A model generated the notes under the pieces. The model was not told where the DNA came from, ran no database searches, and saw only the letters and a program-made list of their open reading frames with translations. Position numbers and translations under genes: made by a program. DNA of 64,000 nt, from contig CM058236.1 in assembly GCA_030180135.1 (NCBI GenBank), positions 10,561,357 through 10,625,356 on the forward strand. The letters run 5' to 3'. The stretch is from Orychophragmus violaceus. Its lineage: Eukaryota > Streptophyta > Magnoliopsida > Brassicales > Brassicaceae. Of the stretch, positions 54,777-64,000 are shown piece after piece (positions within the stretch are counted from its first letter, which is position 1; the number at the start of each line of letters is the position of its first letter).

Positions 54777-57365
54777 CTAACGTGCAATCTTCAAGACTAC
54801 CCAATTTCCTGTTTTGAACTGAAGTTCTTGTCTACGCAGGCCTGCTTGAGCTTTATATCCTCGTCTGGTTTGAAACAGATGCTTCTTGAGTTGTGCAAGT
54901 CCTTCAACCCTTCCTTGTAACTGCATCTCCAAGCCAGCTATGGTTGCTGAGCATGTTACATACTTCATTGACTCGGGTGGACATTGATCTCGCACAAGGA
55001 AAGGATATTTCACTTCTCCACATATGTTCCTTGTTGTTGTCTCATCTTTGCTCCAGCCTTTGTTTACCCAGAATATCAATACTGATGATACCCCTTCTGT
55101 TTCCAGTTGATTTGTGCCTTCCGACTTCATTTCAGCCCCAACGCCACTGTGATTAGGAGTTTCCAGACGTGGAGCCCATTTCCTGGTCAGAATTTCAGGA
55201 TTTTGCATCATGATAGACTCAAGGTTCTTGAGCATCTTCCTCTTTCTCGCTACTCCCGACAGAATTATGATCGTACACAAATACAACATATTATCCAGCC
55301 ACTGGTGACAATAAACCTTATGCTCAGACCCTTCCTTGATCTTCTCGTTTGTTATCCACATCACCATTTCACCAACTACATGCCAGTCACGCAAGCAATT
55401 ACTATATTTCATCATAGTTTCAGGCGGGTAATGTACCTTCTTTTTCTTTTTCTTCCACTGAGTAATCCTTAGCAGTTGTCTCCTGTAGAGCCACAAGCCC
55501 TTTTCGTTCATCCCATTTCCTGTCCTGATATTTGCTTGGACACTTAACAATAGCAATTCTTGAAGCAGTGTAACCCAATCCTCCTTCCTGACCACACAAA
55601 AATTCACTTTCTCTTTTCTATGCTTCTTTCGGAACTTAGCCCTTTTCCTGTTTGTCAAAGACTGCTTCATCTCCACTTTCACAAACCACTGCTGATGTTT
55701 CTTACACCAATTCCAGAGTTGATTCTGAGCATACTTGAGTTTCTTCGTGAGATTTTCTAGATAGGCAGCTTGTTTCCTTGAATACCTACTGTTTCTATAC
55801 TGGTGTTTGTACTTGTGCTTCTTCCACTCCATCAAGAGCTTTGTCCATTCTGTTAGAACATGTAACGAAAGCTCTCCATATAACACACACCCAAACCTTG
55901 ACTTGGCGCTCTTTCTCGTATAGGCAGCTAGCTTCACAAGTCCATTCAGATGCACCAATTTATCCCTCCCTAAGTAGGCTTTCTCATAGTGATTTATCTT
56001 ACTCCATCTGCTGAAGTTCCTTCTAAACAGTTCAGGCTCTAACTTTGAGTTCCAAATGAAAGAAATATGTTTACCACACAGCTTTTTCTTGATCTTTAAC
56101 CACTGCTTGTTGTAAGCTTGTTTGAATCTATGTTTCTTCCACCTTGCCAGTTCCTTTACAGCTGTCTTACGTCCCCCTAGCAGCTCTGCAACCATCAACT
56201 CTTGCTTGATTCTCTTCATCTCATACTTCATCTTCCTTTTTCCCATATTCCCACTATGTTGGCCATCTTTGTTAGAGCTGATGTCCTTTCTCATATGCCT
56301 CTCCAGCCTGGTTTTCTTCTTCTTTTTCCTGGTGGATCCTGCACCAAACATATTGTTTAACACCTTCTTCTTTATGAATCTCAGCAGCCACCACTTGTTG
56401 AGCAATGGTTGATAGTACAACCATTGGCATCCTACCATTTTCCACCATTTTTTTAGACTCTTCCTTTGACCTTTAATCAGGTTAATTCCAAGTGCTTCTG
56501 AATTAACCTTCTCTACTTTGTATTTCCATTTCCGTCTCTTAGTCTTATGAATGGTCTTCTTAGTTACCCATTTCCTTCTCCTGTGCATTTTGTCGAACAT
56601 CTGGCAGGCGTATCTGACTCTCACTGTTTGGTTTTCACCCTCCTGTTGATGCTTATGTCTGCTCCCTGCGCTCACAAACCCAAGCAATTCTTCAGAGCTC
56701 ATATCTTTTCCTAAGCTCCCCTGAATCTCCAAAGATGCCTTCCATCTCTTCTTTTTCTTCTTCGATGTCCCTTTTTGCCCAGCCAATTGAGTTTTCTGGA
56801 ACTGATTTTCCATGGATATAAGCGAATCTTCTTCCACCACAGCTGTTACCGGATCTGTTACGAGTCGAGGAATCTCGTTCCTCCAAGCCTTCGGTTTGTC
56901 CTTCTCCTCCGGTCTGGTCACAGATTGGGTTGGCTCCAGAATCGGTTCGACGCTCATCAGCAATCCTCCGACATGGCTCGGGATCGGATCCGAGTACAAT
57001 CCAGCAACCAAAGTCTCTTGCTCATGTTGTTTCTTCGCTTCGTCTTCTTCAATCCACTGATCAAGAAAACTACTTAGCTCCTTCATCCTATCCTGAAAAC
57101 TAAGCCTCGCCGTCTCTGTGTCTTGTACGCTTTTGTTGAAGCGCATGAGCAATCTGTATTGGAGATCACCCCAACTTCTAAACACAGATCGTGACATTTC
57201 ATCACAGTACCAGGCTAGAGCATCACCTTCGATGAATCCATACGCGAACTGTCTCGTTTCGAAATCAGAAAATCTTTGATCGAAAGCAAAATCATTCATC
57301 CATGAGACCCACATCACTGGATTTTCACCGTAGAAGATCGGCACCTCGATCGTATCCGTTCCCAT
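54777..57365 (-). CDS. Gag-like N-terminus with long Lys/Arg/Trp-rich domain
   Basis: 862 codons from ATG 57365, 12 bases after the primer site; an in-frame TTG start lies at 57389 inside the site but ATG is preferred. Residues about 1-110 resemble a Ty3/gypsy-type gag: TIEVPIFYGENPVMWVSWMN, FIEGDALAWYCDEMSRSVFR and WGDLQYRLLMRFNKS. From about residue 195 the protein is extremely basic, with KKKKKRWK, HRRRKWVTKK, RKSLKKWWKMV, RKKKKKTRLERHMRK, KKHRFKQAYNKQWLKIKKK, EWKKHKYKHQYRNSRYSRK and similar blocks over about 500 residues. Its C-terminal 120 residues are less charged. No zinc knuckle, DTG or YXDD motif seen. The basic part could bind element RNA or DNA; that is inference. I do not recognise a named family. 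Confidence 0.75.
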   Translation of the reverse strand: MGTDTIEVPIFYGENPVMWVSWMNDFAFDQRFSDFETRQFAYGFIEGDALAWYCDEMSRSVFRSWGDLQYRLLMRFNKSVQDTETARLSFQDRMKELSSFLDQWIEEDEAKKQHEQETLVAGLYSDPIPSHVGGLLMSVEPILEPTQSVTRPEEKDKPKAWRNEIPRLVTDPVTAVVEEDSLISMENQFQKTQLAGQKGTSKKKKKRWKASLEIQGSLGKDMSSEELLGFVSAGSRHKHQQEGENQTVRVRYACQMFDKMHRRRKWVTKKTIHKTKRRKWKYKVEKVNSEALGINLIKGQRKSLKKWWKMVGCQWLYYQPLLNKWWLLRFIKKKVLNNMFGAGSTRKKKKKTRLERHMRKDISSNKDGQHSGNMGKRKMKYEMKRIKQELMVAELLGGRKTAVKELARWKKHRFKQAYNKQWLKIKKKLCGKHISFIWNSKLEPELFRRNFSRWSKINHYEKAYLGRDKLVHLNGLVKLAAYTRKSAKSRFGCVLYGELSLHVLTEWTKLLMEWKKHKYKHQYRNSRYSRKQAAYLENLTKKLKYAQNQLWNWCKKHQQWFVKVEMKQSLTNRKRAKFRKKHRKEKVNFCVVRKEDWVTLLQELLLLSVQANIRTGNGMNEKGLWLYRRQLLRITQWKKKKKKVHYPPETMMKYSNCLRDWHVVGEMVMWITNEKIKEGSEHKVYCHQWLDNMLYLCTIIILSGVARKRKMLKNLESIMMQNPEILTRKWAPRLETPNHSGVGAEMKSEGTNQLETEGVSSVLIFWVNKGWSKDETTTRNICGEVKYPFLVRDQCPPESMKYVTCSATIAGLEMQLQGRVEGLAQLKKHLFQTRRGYKAQAGLRRQELQFKTGNWVVLKIAR

Positions 57366-57376
57366 GGCTCGACCTC

Positions 57377-57388
57377 GCTCTGATACCA
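57377..57388 (-). other. Primer binding site, initiator tRNA-Met
   Basis: Minus strand TGGTATCAGAGC, three bases from the LTR. Confidence 0.92.
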
Positions 57389-57391
57389 AGT

Positions 57392-57636
57392 TGATACGTG
57401 TAGCGTATCAAAACGGTAGAATAGAGATAAATCGAGATAACTTTTATTGATAAGAACTGGTTACAAGCTTGAGAGATACTGGAGTCTCTCACCTCCCATG
57501 AACATGATGATCAAACAACTTGATAAAGATCTCTCTCATGCTTGCTCTCACTTATATACTACTAATGACAATAAACCAAGCCCACAATACTCTAATTCAT
57601 AAACCAAGCCCACCAAGTGATAGACCATATGTATCA
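57392..57636 (-). repeat. 5' LTR of basic-ORF element
   Basis: 245 bp; followed on the plus strand by the TAACC target duplication. Confidence 0.92.
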
Positions 57637-57649
57637 TAACCCCGCTAGA

Positions 57650-58389
57650 ATGGGTTAAATTCTCATTAACTCTTTGATCTGAAGTCAAATTCTCGCATAC
57701 TCTTCTTTAATCTATCATACTCTCTACTCTTACCTTTTAATGATATTCTGGTTTCGCCCTTACTGATTTAATAAACAAATTAAAAATATAATTAAATCAA
57801 CCAATCACATAACAGCTTCTATCCAGATTCTCTCTCCTCTCATCGGATCTCTCTTTCGTTGGGTTTGTCATCTTCATCCCTCCCCATACTCCTATCCCAA
57901 CCACTTCTATTCGGGTTCCGGTTTTATTTTGGGCTAATACAGGTTAGTTCTTCTCGTTTCTTGCCGTCGTTCTTCTCTTTATTCTCGTTTTTATCTTAAA
58001 TCCCTAGTTTCGGGGAACTGAGCTCTTATATCCACTATTGAAGCTAGTTTGGGGGAATTAAGCTCGATTTAAAATTTGGGGTTGGAAATTAACGAACATT
58101 GGGTTGGTAACCATGTTTTTTTGGTGGATTAGGCGATTGAATTGATAATCAATTGAAATCAGTGGTGAAATCGTCTTGAATCGTATGTTTGTTATCGTTT
58201 TTGGTCTGAAGAAAAAGTAGCTTAACTTAGTAAAACTTGGTATTAATAAAGTCGTGGAACTGGTTAAACTAGGTATTAATAGCATGGTAGAACTGATATA
58301 ACTTGGTATTACTGTTGAAAATTTGAGATTCCTAATGCATATTTTTATGTCATTTTCAGAAGAGCATGGGTTCTCCTTTTACAAACATA
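57650..58389 (+). pseudogene. 5' end of an unidentified gene, cut by CACTA
   Basis: Promoter-like AT-rich DNA (57650-57800) is followed by a pyrimidine-rich leader (57815-57952), a donor AG|GTTAGTTC at 57953, a T-rich intron, and an acceptor TCATTTTCAG at 58359. The exon then reads AAGAGC and ATG at 58366, giving MGSPFTNI before the CACTA terminus at 58390. This is the typical layout of a plant gene with a 5'UTR intron. Eight codons are too few to identify the product. The rest of the gene lies beyond the window or was lost. Confidence 0.5.
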
Positions 58390-58407
58390 CACTACAAAAA
58401 ACTGCCC

Positions 58408-58710
58408 CATAGCCACGAAAAAAACCGTAGCTATGGGCGTGGCTATCGGCTTTTCGTGGCTATATAGTCACGAATAGCAGGGAAGCCGTTCGTGGCAATA
58501 GCCACGATTTGTCCACGACATATTTCGTGGCCCTAGCCATGGATAGCCACTGACGATTTGTGGCTAACATAGCAACGAATGGCCACAAATTATGTCGTGG
58601 CTATAGCCACGAATTTTCCACGGTTTAATTCGTGGCTTTAGCCACGAATAGCAACAATCTAAGTCGTGGCCATTTTATTATATCCACGACTTATATTCGC
58701 AGCCATCCAA
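58408..58710. repeat. CACTA subterminal repeats (TAGCCACGA family)
   Basis: About a dozen direct and inverted copies of TAGCCACGA / TCGTGGCTA variants, including the palindromic GTGGCTATAGCCAC near 58595. Such repeats are binding sites for the DNA-binding protein of CACTA elements in known systems such as En/Spm. Confidence 0.85.
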
Positions 58711-58739
58711 GGCTAATTGTAATTCAATTATAAGAAAAA

Positions 58740-59015
58740 CTGATTTAAATTCTACACTATTCAAATGCATTATTATAGATTTGATAATGCATTTAACAAC
58801 CTAAACCAACAAACATACAAAACACATTATATTACATTGCAAAGAGTTTAATACAACAATGTTCTTGTACTAACAAGTCTACACATGCCGTTTACATACA
58901 TTATCAACAACCAAAAGGAGACATTAACCAACAACCAAAAGGGACATTAACAAAGATCATTGATCTGCTGGCTGAACTCAGAATGCAGGCTTCTTCCATG
59001 GGCAGAACCAGCTGA
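58740..59015. other. Non-coding part of CACTA element
   Basis: AT-rich, probably the 3'UTR of the minus-strand accessory gene. Contains a near-direct repeat ACCAACAACCAAAAGG at 58905-58942. Confidence 0.45.
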
Positions 59016-59953
59016 CTAAGGTGGAACTGGCTCATGAGTCACATGATTAATGCCTTGCAGCTTCAACAATATCTCCACCCCCTTCTTGATATGAGATACA
59101 TCATCCTTAAAATGAGAGACATCTTCCTTCACATGCTGGAGCTTCATTTCTGTTTCTGCAGTCTTGAGTATTGTTATGGCAGAAGCTTCATTGGGATCAG
59201 CATCTGGAAACTGAATTGAGCCAAGTCCATAGATTCGCCCTTTCTTGTTTGTAGCAGTCTGCAAGAAGCAAGAAAACAGTCACAAGCCAACCCAAACAAC
59301 AAGATACAAATCGCATTATGCAAACCTCAGACAATGCACAAAGAAAATCTCAAATCCATCACTTCTATTCAAGTCCTCAACAGAAGAAACAACACACATA
59401 TATGGCAAACAATCACTAATCGCATTGCACACACAAGAAAGTCACTAATCTTGTATTATAATTTGTATAAATGCATACCTCAACATAAGCAGCTGTGAGT
59501 TCCTGTGAAGATATTTCAGAAGATCCACTGTTAGACACAAATCCTTGTGCTCGCTTTTTCTCCATTGCCAATGCCTCAGCAGCCTTGACTAGAGCCTCTG
59601 CTCGTTTGTCAACAATGGTGCCATTCTTATTGGAGTGTGTCTTTAGCACAACCGCAGTCACTGGGACTGGTGCACCAGCTTCAACTTCCTGGGACAACAA
59701 AATAGACAAAAGTCAGAAACTAATGACAGGAAAAAATTTTACAGAAACAAAGCAAAAGAAAGAAATATCCTTACCATATCATGTGCCACACGAATGTGTG
59801 GCTTAGATCCTGATGTATGGCGATGAGAGCCGTGTCCATCCGGATTTAAGGCAGCATTTTCTGCATTTGTTTTGCACTTCTTCACGTGTTCTTCCTCCTC
59901 CCAAATATCCAGCATTGTGGTACAGTCTGAAGGAACTTCGAGCCAATTCTACC
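59016..59953 (-). CDS. CACTA accessory gene, Transposase_24-like, partial
   Basis: Minus strand; three exons with good junctions: 59775-59953 (5' end cut by the copia insertion), 59479-59688 and 59016-59258. Exon 1 carries HVKKCKTNAENAALNPDGHG and RHTSGSKPHIRVAHDM; exon 2 VLKTHSNKNGTIVDKRAEAL and SSQELTAAYVE; exon 3 TNKKGRIYGLGSIQFPDADP, then a coiled-coil-like stretch (VKEDVSHFKDDVSHIKKGVE) to TAG at 59016. TSGSKP...KTHxxKxGxxVD...GRIYGLGS is the signature of plant CACTA proteins in the Transposase_24 family. This is the C-terminal half; the N-terminus is missing, so the gene is disrupted. Confidence 0.8.
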
Positions 59954-60659
59954 TGATTCAGAATCCTCGCGAGTTCCAGATAGCCTAGGATCTAGGGTCT
60001 AGTTAATTGAATCATGGATAGATCTAGCGTTTACCTTGTTCTGGCAGCGGAATTGGGTCAGGCAAACGAGATCTCTGGAGCGCCTCAGATGCTGCGCCTC
60101 TACTGATAGTCCACACGCACACAAGCTGGAATCCGCCAGGATGCTAGTACCGGGGCTCGGATCTCCTGGGAACTGAGTTTCTCAAGGTTCTGTGTTTTTC
60201 TCACTGAGAAAACACTCTGGGCGGCGCACCTAGCCTATTAGGTCGAATGTACAAAACGCGTTTATATATCGACCTTAAAGTGAACCGAAACATCAGTCTC
60301 GGTTTCGCCTTTGTGTCGACCGACACACTTAGTGGTGTCGATCGACACACGTCCTGTATCGACCGACGCACCCAATGGTGTCGATCGATACACCTCTTTG
60401 AAACTTATATTCGATGTATATCCAATACACATCGATCAGATCATATGCCAATGATCAATCCCATATGGACTATGTCCAACTTGCTTAGGTGTGTGACCCT
60501 GTAGGTTCACACGATACTGGAAATGACTTACAACTCATTTGTCATAAGCGGTTTCTAGCAAAACATTATGATTACCCAGTATCATATGAATTGTCCGATC
60601 TCGACAATACAACTATCTCTAGAGTGAGTACAATGTGATTTCAGGACATAATCCCAACA
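59954..60659 (-). repeat. 3' LTR of copia element 59954-64000
   Basis: Starts TGATTCAGAATCC after CTACC and ends AATCCCAACA. Clearly diverged from 241-870 but similar in the last 150 bases. Holds four TCGATCGA-type sites at 60312-60394. Confidence 0.85.
60312..60394. repeat. Four TCGATCGA-type palindromes in copia LTR
   Basis: TGTGTCGACCGACACA, GGTGTCGATCGACACA, TGTATCGACCGACGCA and GGTGTCGATCGATACA, about 20 bases apart. Confidence 0.92.
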
Positions 60660-63600
60660 ATCTCCCACGTGTACTGGAATCCCTTTGTCACTATATCTCG
60701 ATATGGCATAAGGCAAGAGATTGTGTCATCCTTATTATAGCCAACATCATGTTCATCGATTTCCTGATCTATACTGATAAAACAAACGACTGACAATCAC
60801 CTCGTTTGAGCATGGCCATGCATTTTCTCAGTATCAAATCTTCGATGGGCCCTGAGATATTTATCTCCCGTTCTAGGAGGGACAAATTCCATCTTGTTTC
60901 ATCCCTGTTTCTACACATACTTCATGATACGCATAAGCAATGCCGTTATAGCCGCCAGTTACGGAACGACGTTTGACAAGGTCAACATGCACCAATTCAT
61001 ATGCTAGAAAGCATGATGAACTCAGGTCTAAGGACTATACTCTATAGTCGTAATGAGAACCTCCCATGACACTGATATAACAATCCTGTGGAGTTCTCAT
61101 TAGCGGGTCATGTCCGATCATATGTTCACCAACATATGTCTATGTGACTGACTGTGATAATCATATCATTGACTCCATGAAACTTAGTCCAGCAGTCACC
61201 TCACATACTAGTCTCACGCGGTTATTGGTGCCCCACTTCAATAACCTCGACTAGGGACAATCATAATTTATGTCATCTTTTACTTATAGGGTTTCATGAT
61301 CAAGTCCTCAACTTGATGACCTATATGGTGACCATAAAGTACTTTGGGACCATTATTTAATTATCCAATAATTAAATAATACCGATGTCAGTTTGACTTA
61401 CACAAACACTACCATAGCATGTCTATGTAAAGTTTACAACATAACTAAAATTACTCCCACTAGAATCAAGATCATCTCTTCAGATATCTTATACCTATAG
61501 CAACATAATCAATCTGGTGCTTAGGTTGTGGGAGAGTCTGCGGTGTTTTGTTTGAAACAATTCCAACAAACCACACCGCCATTCAGATAAAAGCACTATT
61601 CTACGGTTCACTGCTTGGAGCCTTTCCAACAGATAGCACCGCTATTCAGACAAAGAGACATAACCAGGTGGGAACCGGGAATCGTCTTTGTCCGTCTAAC
61701 TACTTTCAACTGGTTCGTCACTTTATCAGTTCACCACGAATTCATCCTGGGTGTTTCTCAAACACTTGGGATGTTTCTGGTAACTGTTCAGTGACTATTA
61801 CCGGAACATATTGGCATTTTCTCGTCATGCTATATGCGTAAGTTGCATCTAGACGAGCGCAAAATATGGCATTCATGATGGATTCTATTGCAGCAACATT
61901 AGCAATCACACTCATTAATAATAGCTCAGCTAGTGTCCAAAACACTTCATCTTGCTAAGATTATTGCCATAAGACATTTGGTATGAAGCCATTCTTGGAA
62001 TCATACATATTGGAACTGTCCAATACCTTATCAACATAAGGATTTTGACACGATACAATTAGCCTTTCTGATCCATTCCAATGGATCCCTATTCCAAGAA
62101 CTTTTACGGCCTTATCCCATGTCTGTCATTAAATTTGACTTCCGACCCAAATCTTGATAAGACTTTGGCCTTGGAACGTCGTTTATGAGATTAAGTATGT
62201 TGTCTACATACAGTGTGAGAATTGGAATTACGCTCCCACTAGTCTTCTTGTAAACGCATGGTTTCATTTCTTTCTGATCAAGTCAAAACTTTTGACCACA
62301 TTATCAGAATGTTGATTCCAACTCCAAGATGTTTGCTTCAATCCTGAAATGGATCGGTGAAGCTAACATGCATACCCAGCCAATTTTCGGAGTTGGGGCT
62401 CACCATCGCTTCTTTGAATTTCACATTCTCGTCACTTTTCAATGATCAATAGATCACGACAATTGATTACGAGAAATCACTCTCGAGTTAGTGACGGATC
62501 CTTTCGGATCTGCGAATTTCAGGCTCCACAGGTGTAGATCCTACATCACTTTGTTGATCTCACCGCTGCTCTCCCTCAACAGGTTGAGCAGCCTCCTGTG
62601 TTTATCGAATTTCTTCGATGTGTACTTTTACTCCCACTGTTCCTTTTGAAAGTACGATCTTTCTCAAAAAGACACAGTTCTGAACAACAATACTTTGTCC
62701 TCGGATTGGTTGCAAAAGTAACAAGCCTTGGTTCTCTTAGGACAACCAGCGAGGTAGAACTTATCAGATGTGGGTTCAAGTTTGTTTATTGACTACTATC
62801 TTACACAAACCTTTCAATCTCAATTAATCAGAAAAACAAATTTGGAAATCACCCAGTCCACATCCAATGTGGTGTTTTTCACTGATTCTGATAGAAACTT
62901 GTTTAGCGTAAACATAGACATTCTAGGACGTATCCTTAAATGATTATGGAAGATTCCTGTGACCCATCATTAATCGGAGCATATCTAATAAGATCCGATT
63001 CATTCTGTTAGATGATCACCCAATTCTTGACTCAAGTATTTTCCTCCGTGATTCAATCAAGGATCTTAATACTTCTGTCAAATCGGTTCTACACTTCATC
63101 TTGGAACTCCTCAAGGGATTCCTGCTCGTGTTTCATCAAATGAACACAGCCATACTTATTGATGCCATCAATAAAGTAATGAAGTACAGAAGATTTCCTT
63201 TGACACTAATGCTCATCGGGCCGCATACATCAGTATGTGTAAGGCCCAATAAGCCTCTGGCCCATTTCCTTTAGCTATGCTAAAAGGGCCTTAGTCATTT
63301 GGCCCAGTGAGCAGAATTCATATCTCAAATGATTAATAATCAAATGAGTCCAAAACTATGGAACTTCTGAATCCGCTTCACTTTGTGTGGTTAAATGACT
63401 ATGCTAAGGAAAAATCGATTTCAAGTCATCAGACTTAAAGTGTTTGGTATTTATGTTATGTGTACAAGCGTACATTGGTTCAAGATATAAAACCCATTCC
63501 AAATGGGGTGCTACCATAGAATATTTCATTAAGATCTAAAGAACAAAACTTGTCTTTTATCAAAATGAAGAACATCCAAATTCTTACAAGAAAATGAAAG

Positions 63601-63780
63601 ACATTTCTGCACAAGGCAGATACATAGTAGCAATTACTTAATTTCTAAAACCAAGTATGAAAGGCTCCTACAAGTGGAGAATCTCTACGGCTCATGCAGC
63701 AACCACTGCTTTATACCAGACACGCAGTTCCACTTGTCATTTCTTCAACGTTCTACTGTTGCTTAGGTCCTGCATATTTC
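60660..63780 (-). pseudogene. Decayed copia pol
   Basis: No long frame. RT is recognised near 62190-62215 on the minus strand as LTLYVDNIL, where the second catalytic aspartate of YVDD is replaced by Asn. It parallels 871-4209 of the first copia element. Frameshifts throughout. Not functional. Confidence 0.72.
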
Positions 63781-64000
63781 TAAAATATCAGTACCACAAC
63801 TAGTATCCAATACTAATGTAGAACTTGAATTAATAACACAATACATGAAGAAGAAGTACCATACATCTCCTTCATCTCTTGTGAATCTTCCAAGAATTTA
63901 ATGCAATCTCTTTTCCAATGCCCTGACTCATCGCAGTAGAAGCATTTTCTAACACCAGATGGGCCTGACTTGGGCTTATAAGATGACACAGGCTTATCCT
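63781..64000 (-). pseudogene. copia protease start and gag zinc knuckle, cut by window end
   Basis: Near 63795-63830 the minus strand gives LDTSCGTDI, where the first element has LDTGCGTDI, so the protease DTG has become DTS. Near 63910-63950 it gives KCFYCDESGHWKR, a zinc knuckle continuing out of the window. Matches 4210-4500 of the first copia element. Confidence 0.72.

Larger units (their letters stand above)
54004..57636 (-). mobile_element. Non-autonomous LTR element with long basic ORF, minus strand
   Basis: 3633 bp. LTRs of 245 bp at 54004-54248 and 57392-57636 (TGATACGTGTAGCG to ATATGTATCA on the plus strand) differ at about three bases. A perfect 5-bp target duplication TAACC lies at 53999-54003 and 57637-57641. 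An initiator tRNA-Met primer site (minus strand) lies at 57377-57388 and a polypurine tract (minus strand TTCAAAGGGGACGG) at 54251-54265. The internal region is filled almost end to end by one reading frame (57365 to 54306) with a single amber codon. No protease, RT or integrase motif is present. Confidence 0.93.
58390..59953 (-). mobile_element. CACTA (En/Spm) transposon, left end plus accessory gene
   Basis: Begins with the CACTA terminus CACTACAAAAAACTG at 58390. Subterminal repeats occupy 58408-58710. A minus-strand gene with Transposase_24-like sequence follows (59016-59953). A copia element inserted at 59954 cuts the remainder, and the other CACTA end is not in the window. The preceding bases ATA (58387-58389) would be one side of the 3-bp target duplication. 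Confidence 0.82.
59954..64000 (-). mobile_element. Ty1/copia element related to 241-7399, partial
   Basis: Minus strand. The 3' LTR at 59954-60659 (706 bp) ends in CCCAACA with the same termini as the first copia element, and the minus-strand PPT CACGTGGGAGAT lies inside. The layout of 60660-64000 parallels 871-4500: RT remnant, CTCCCACTGTTC segment, poly(A)-rich 63540-63600, protease and zinc knuckle. The right part including the 5' LTR is outside the window. It is inserted in a CACTA element. It shares TCGATCGA palindromes with its relative. Confidence 0.88.

Noticed and set aside
54893..57077. Several plus-strand frames of 60-120 codons opposite the basic ORF
   Set aside because: Antisense frames are expected opposite Lys-rich coding (AAG gives CTT). 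None has a domain, and the LTR, primer site and polypurine tract show that the element reads on the minus strand.
59034..59219. Plus-strand frames opposite the CACTA accessory gene
   Set aside because: The minus strand has spliced exons with Transposase_24-type motifs; the plus-strand frames are shadows.

Overview
This is a transposon-dense stretch of a plant nuclear genome, almost certainly Brassicaceae. Evidence: genes with plant-type introns, LTR retrotransposons primed from initiator tRNA-Met or tRNA-Asp, CACTA elements with Transposase_24-like genes, crucifer-style MITEs, and a Reina-type chromovirus. The nesting suggests pericentromeric or similarly repeat-rich chromatin. No bacterial, organellar or CRISPR-like signal was seen.

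Host genes are few. (1) An intact J-domain protein gene lies at 11893-13143 with a 5'UTR intron. (2) An HhH-GPD DNA-glycosylase-like gene has three exons at 36409-37612. A short fourth exon may have been pushed about 11.8 kb away (to 49369-49402) by two LTR elements that landed in the last intron and at its acceptor. (3) A promoter, 5'UTR, 5'UTR intron and the first eight codons of an unidentified gene lie at about 57650-58389 and are cut off by a CACTA transposon.

Layout. 1-240 and 7400-8018: one Athila-like LTR split by a minus-strand Ty1/copia element (241-7399, target duplication ATTTC). 8019-9606: tail of a CACTA element. 9607-11040: nothing recognised. 11040-13545: DnaJ gene. 13797-14672: LINE remnant. 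14673-15121: 27-nt G tract and an AT-rich MITE-like element. 15122-21650: Athila-like gag-protease element without polymerase (target duplication CCCCC). 18408-27730: a 4.66-kb direct tandem duplication that re-copied the right half of that element plus its flank. 27275-35839: decayed Reina-type Ty3 element, itself interrupted by a 3.5-kb insertion (30217-33764). 36409-37612: glycosylase gene. 38445-43649: minus-strand copia with 153-bp LTRs. 44091-49363: Ty3-like LTR element with no pol. 49502-49813 and 49989-50298: hAT and Harbinger MITEs. 51120-53914: very young gag-only copia element. 54004-57636: LTR element encoding an unusual, very basic, Lys/Trp-rich protein of about 862 residues behind a gag-like N-terminus. 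57650-58389: truncated gene. 58390-59953: CACTA element. 59954-64000: second copia related to the first, cut by the window end.

Two themes recur. First, half of the eight LTR elements with an internal region here have no reverse transcriptase, yet several have nearly identical LTRs, so this looks like a community of elements mobilised in trans. Second, palindromes built on TCGATCGA (for example TGTGTCGATCGACACA) occur in LTRs, leaders and gag of elements from both the copia and gypsy superfamilies. That shared signature is not explained by common descent of the elements.
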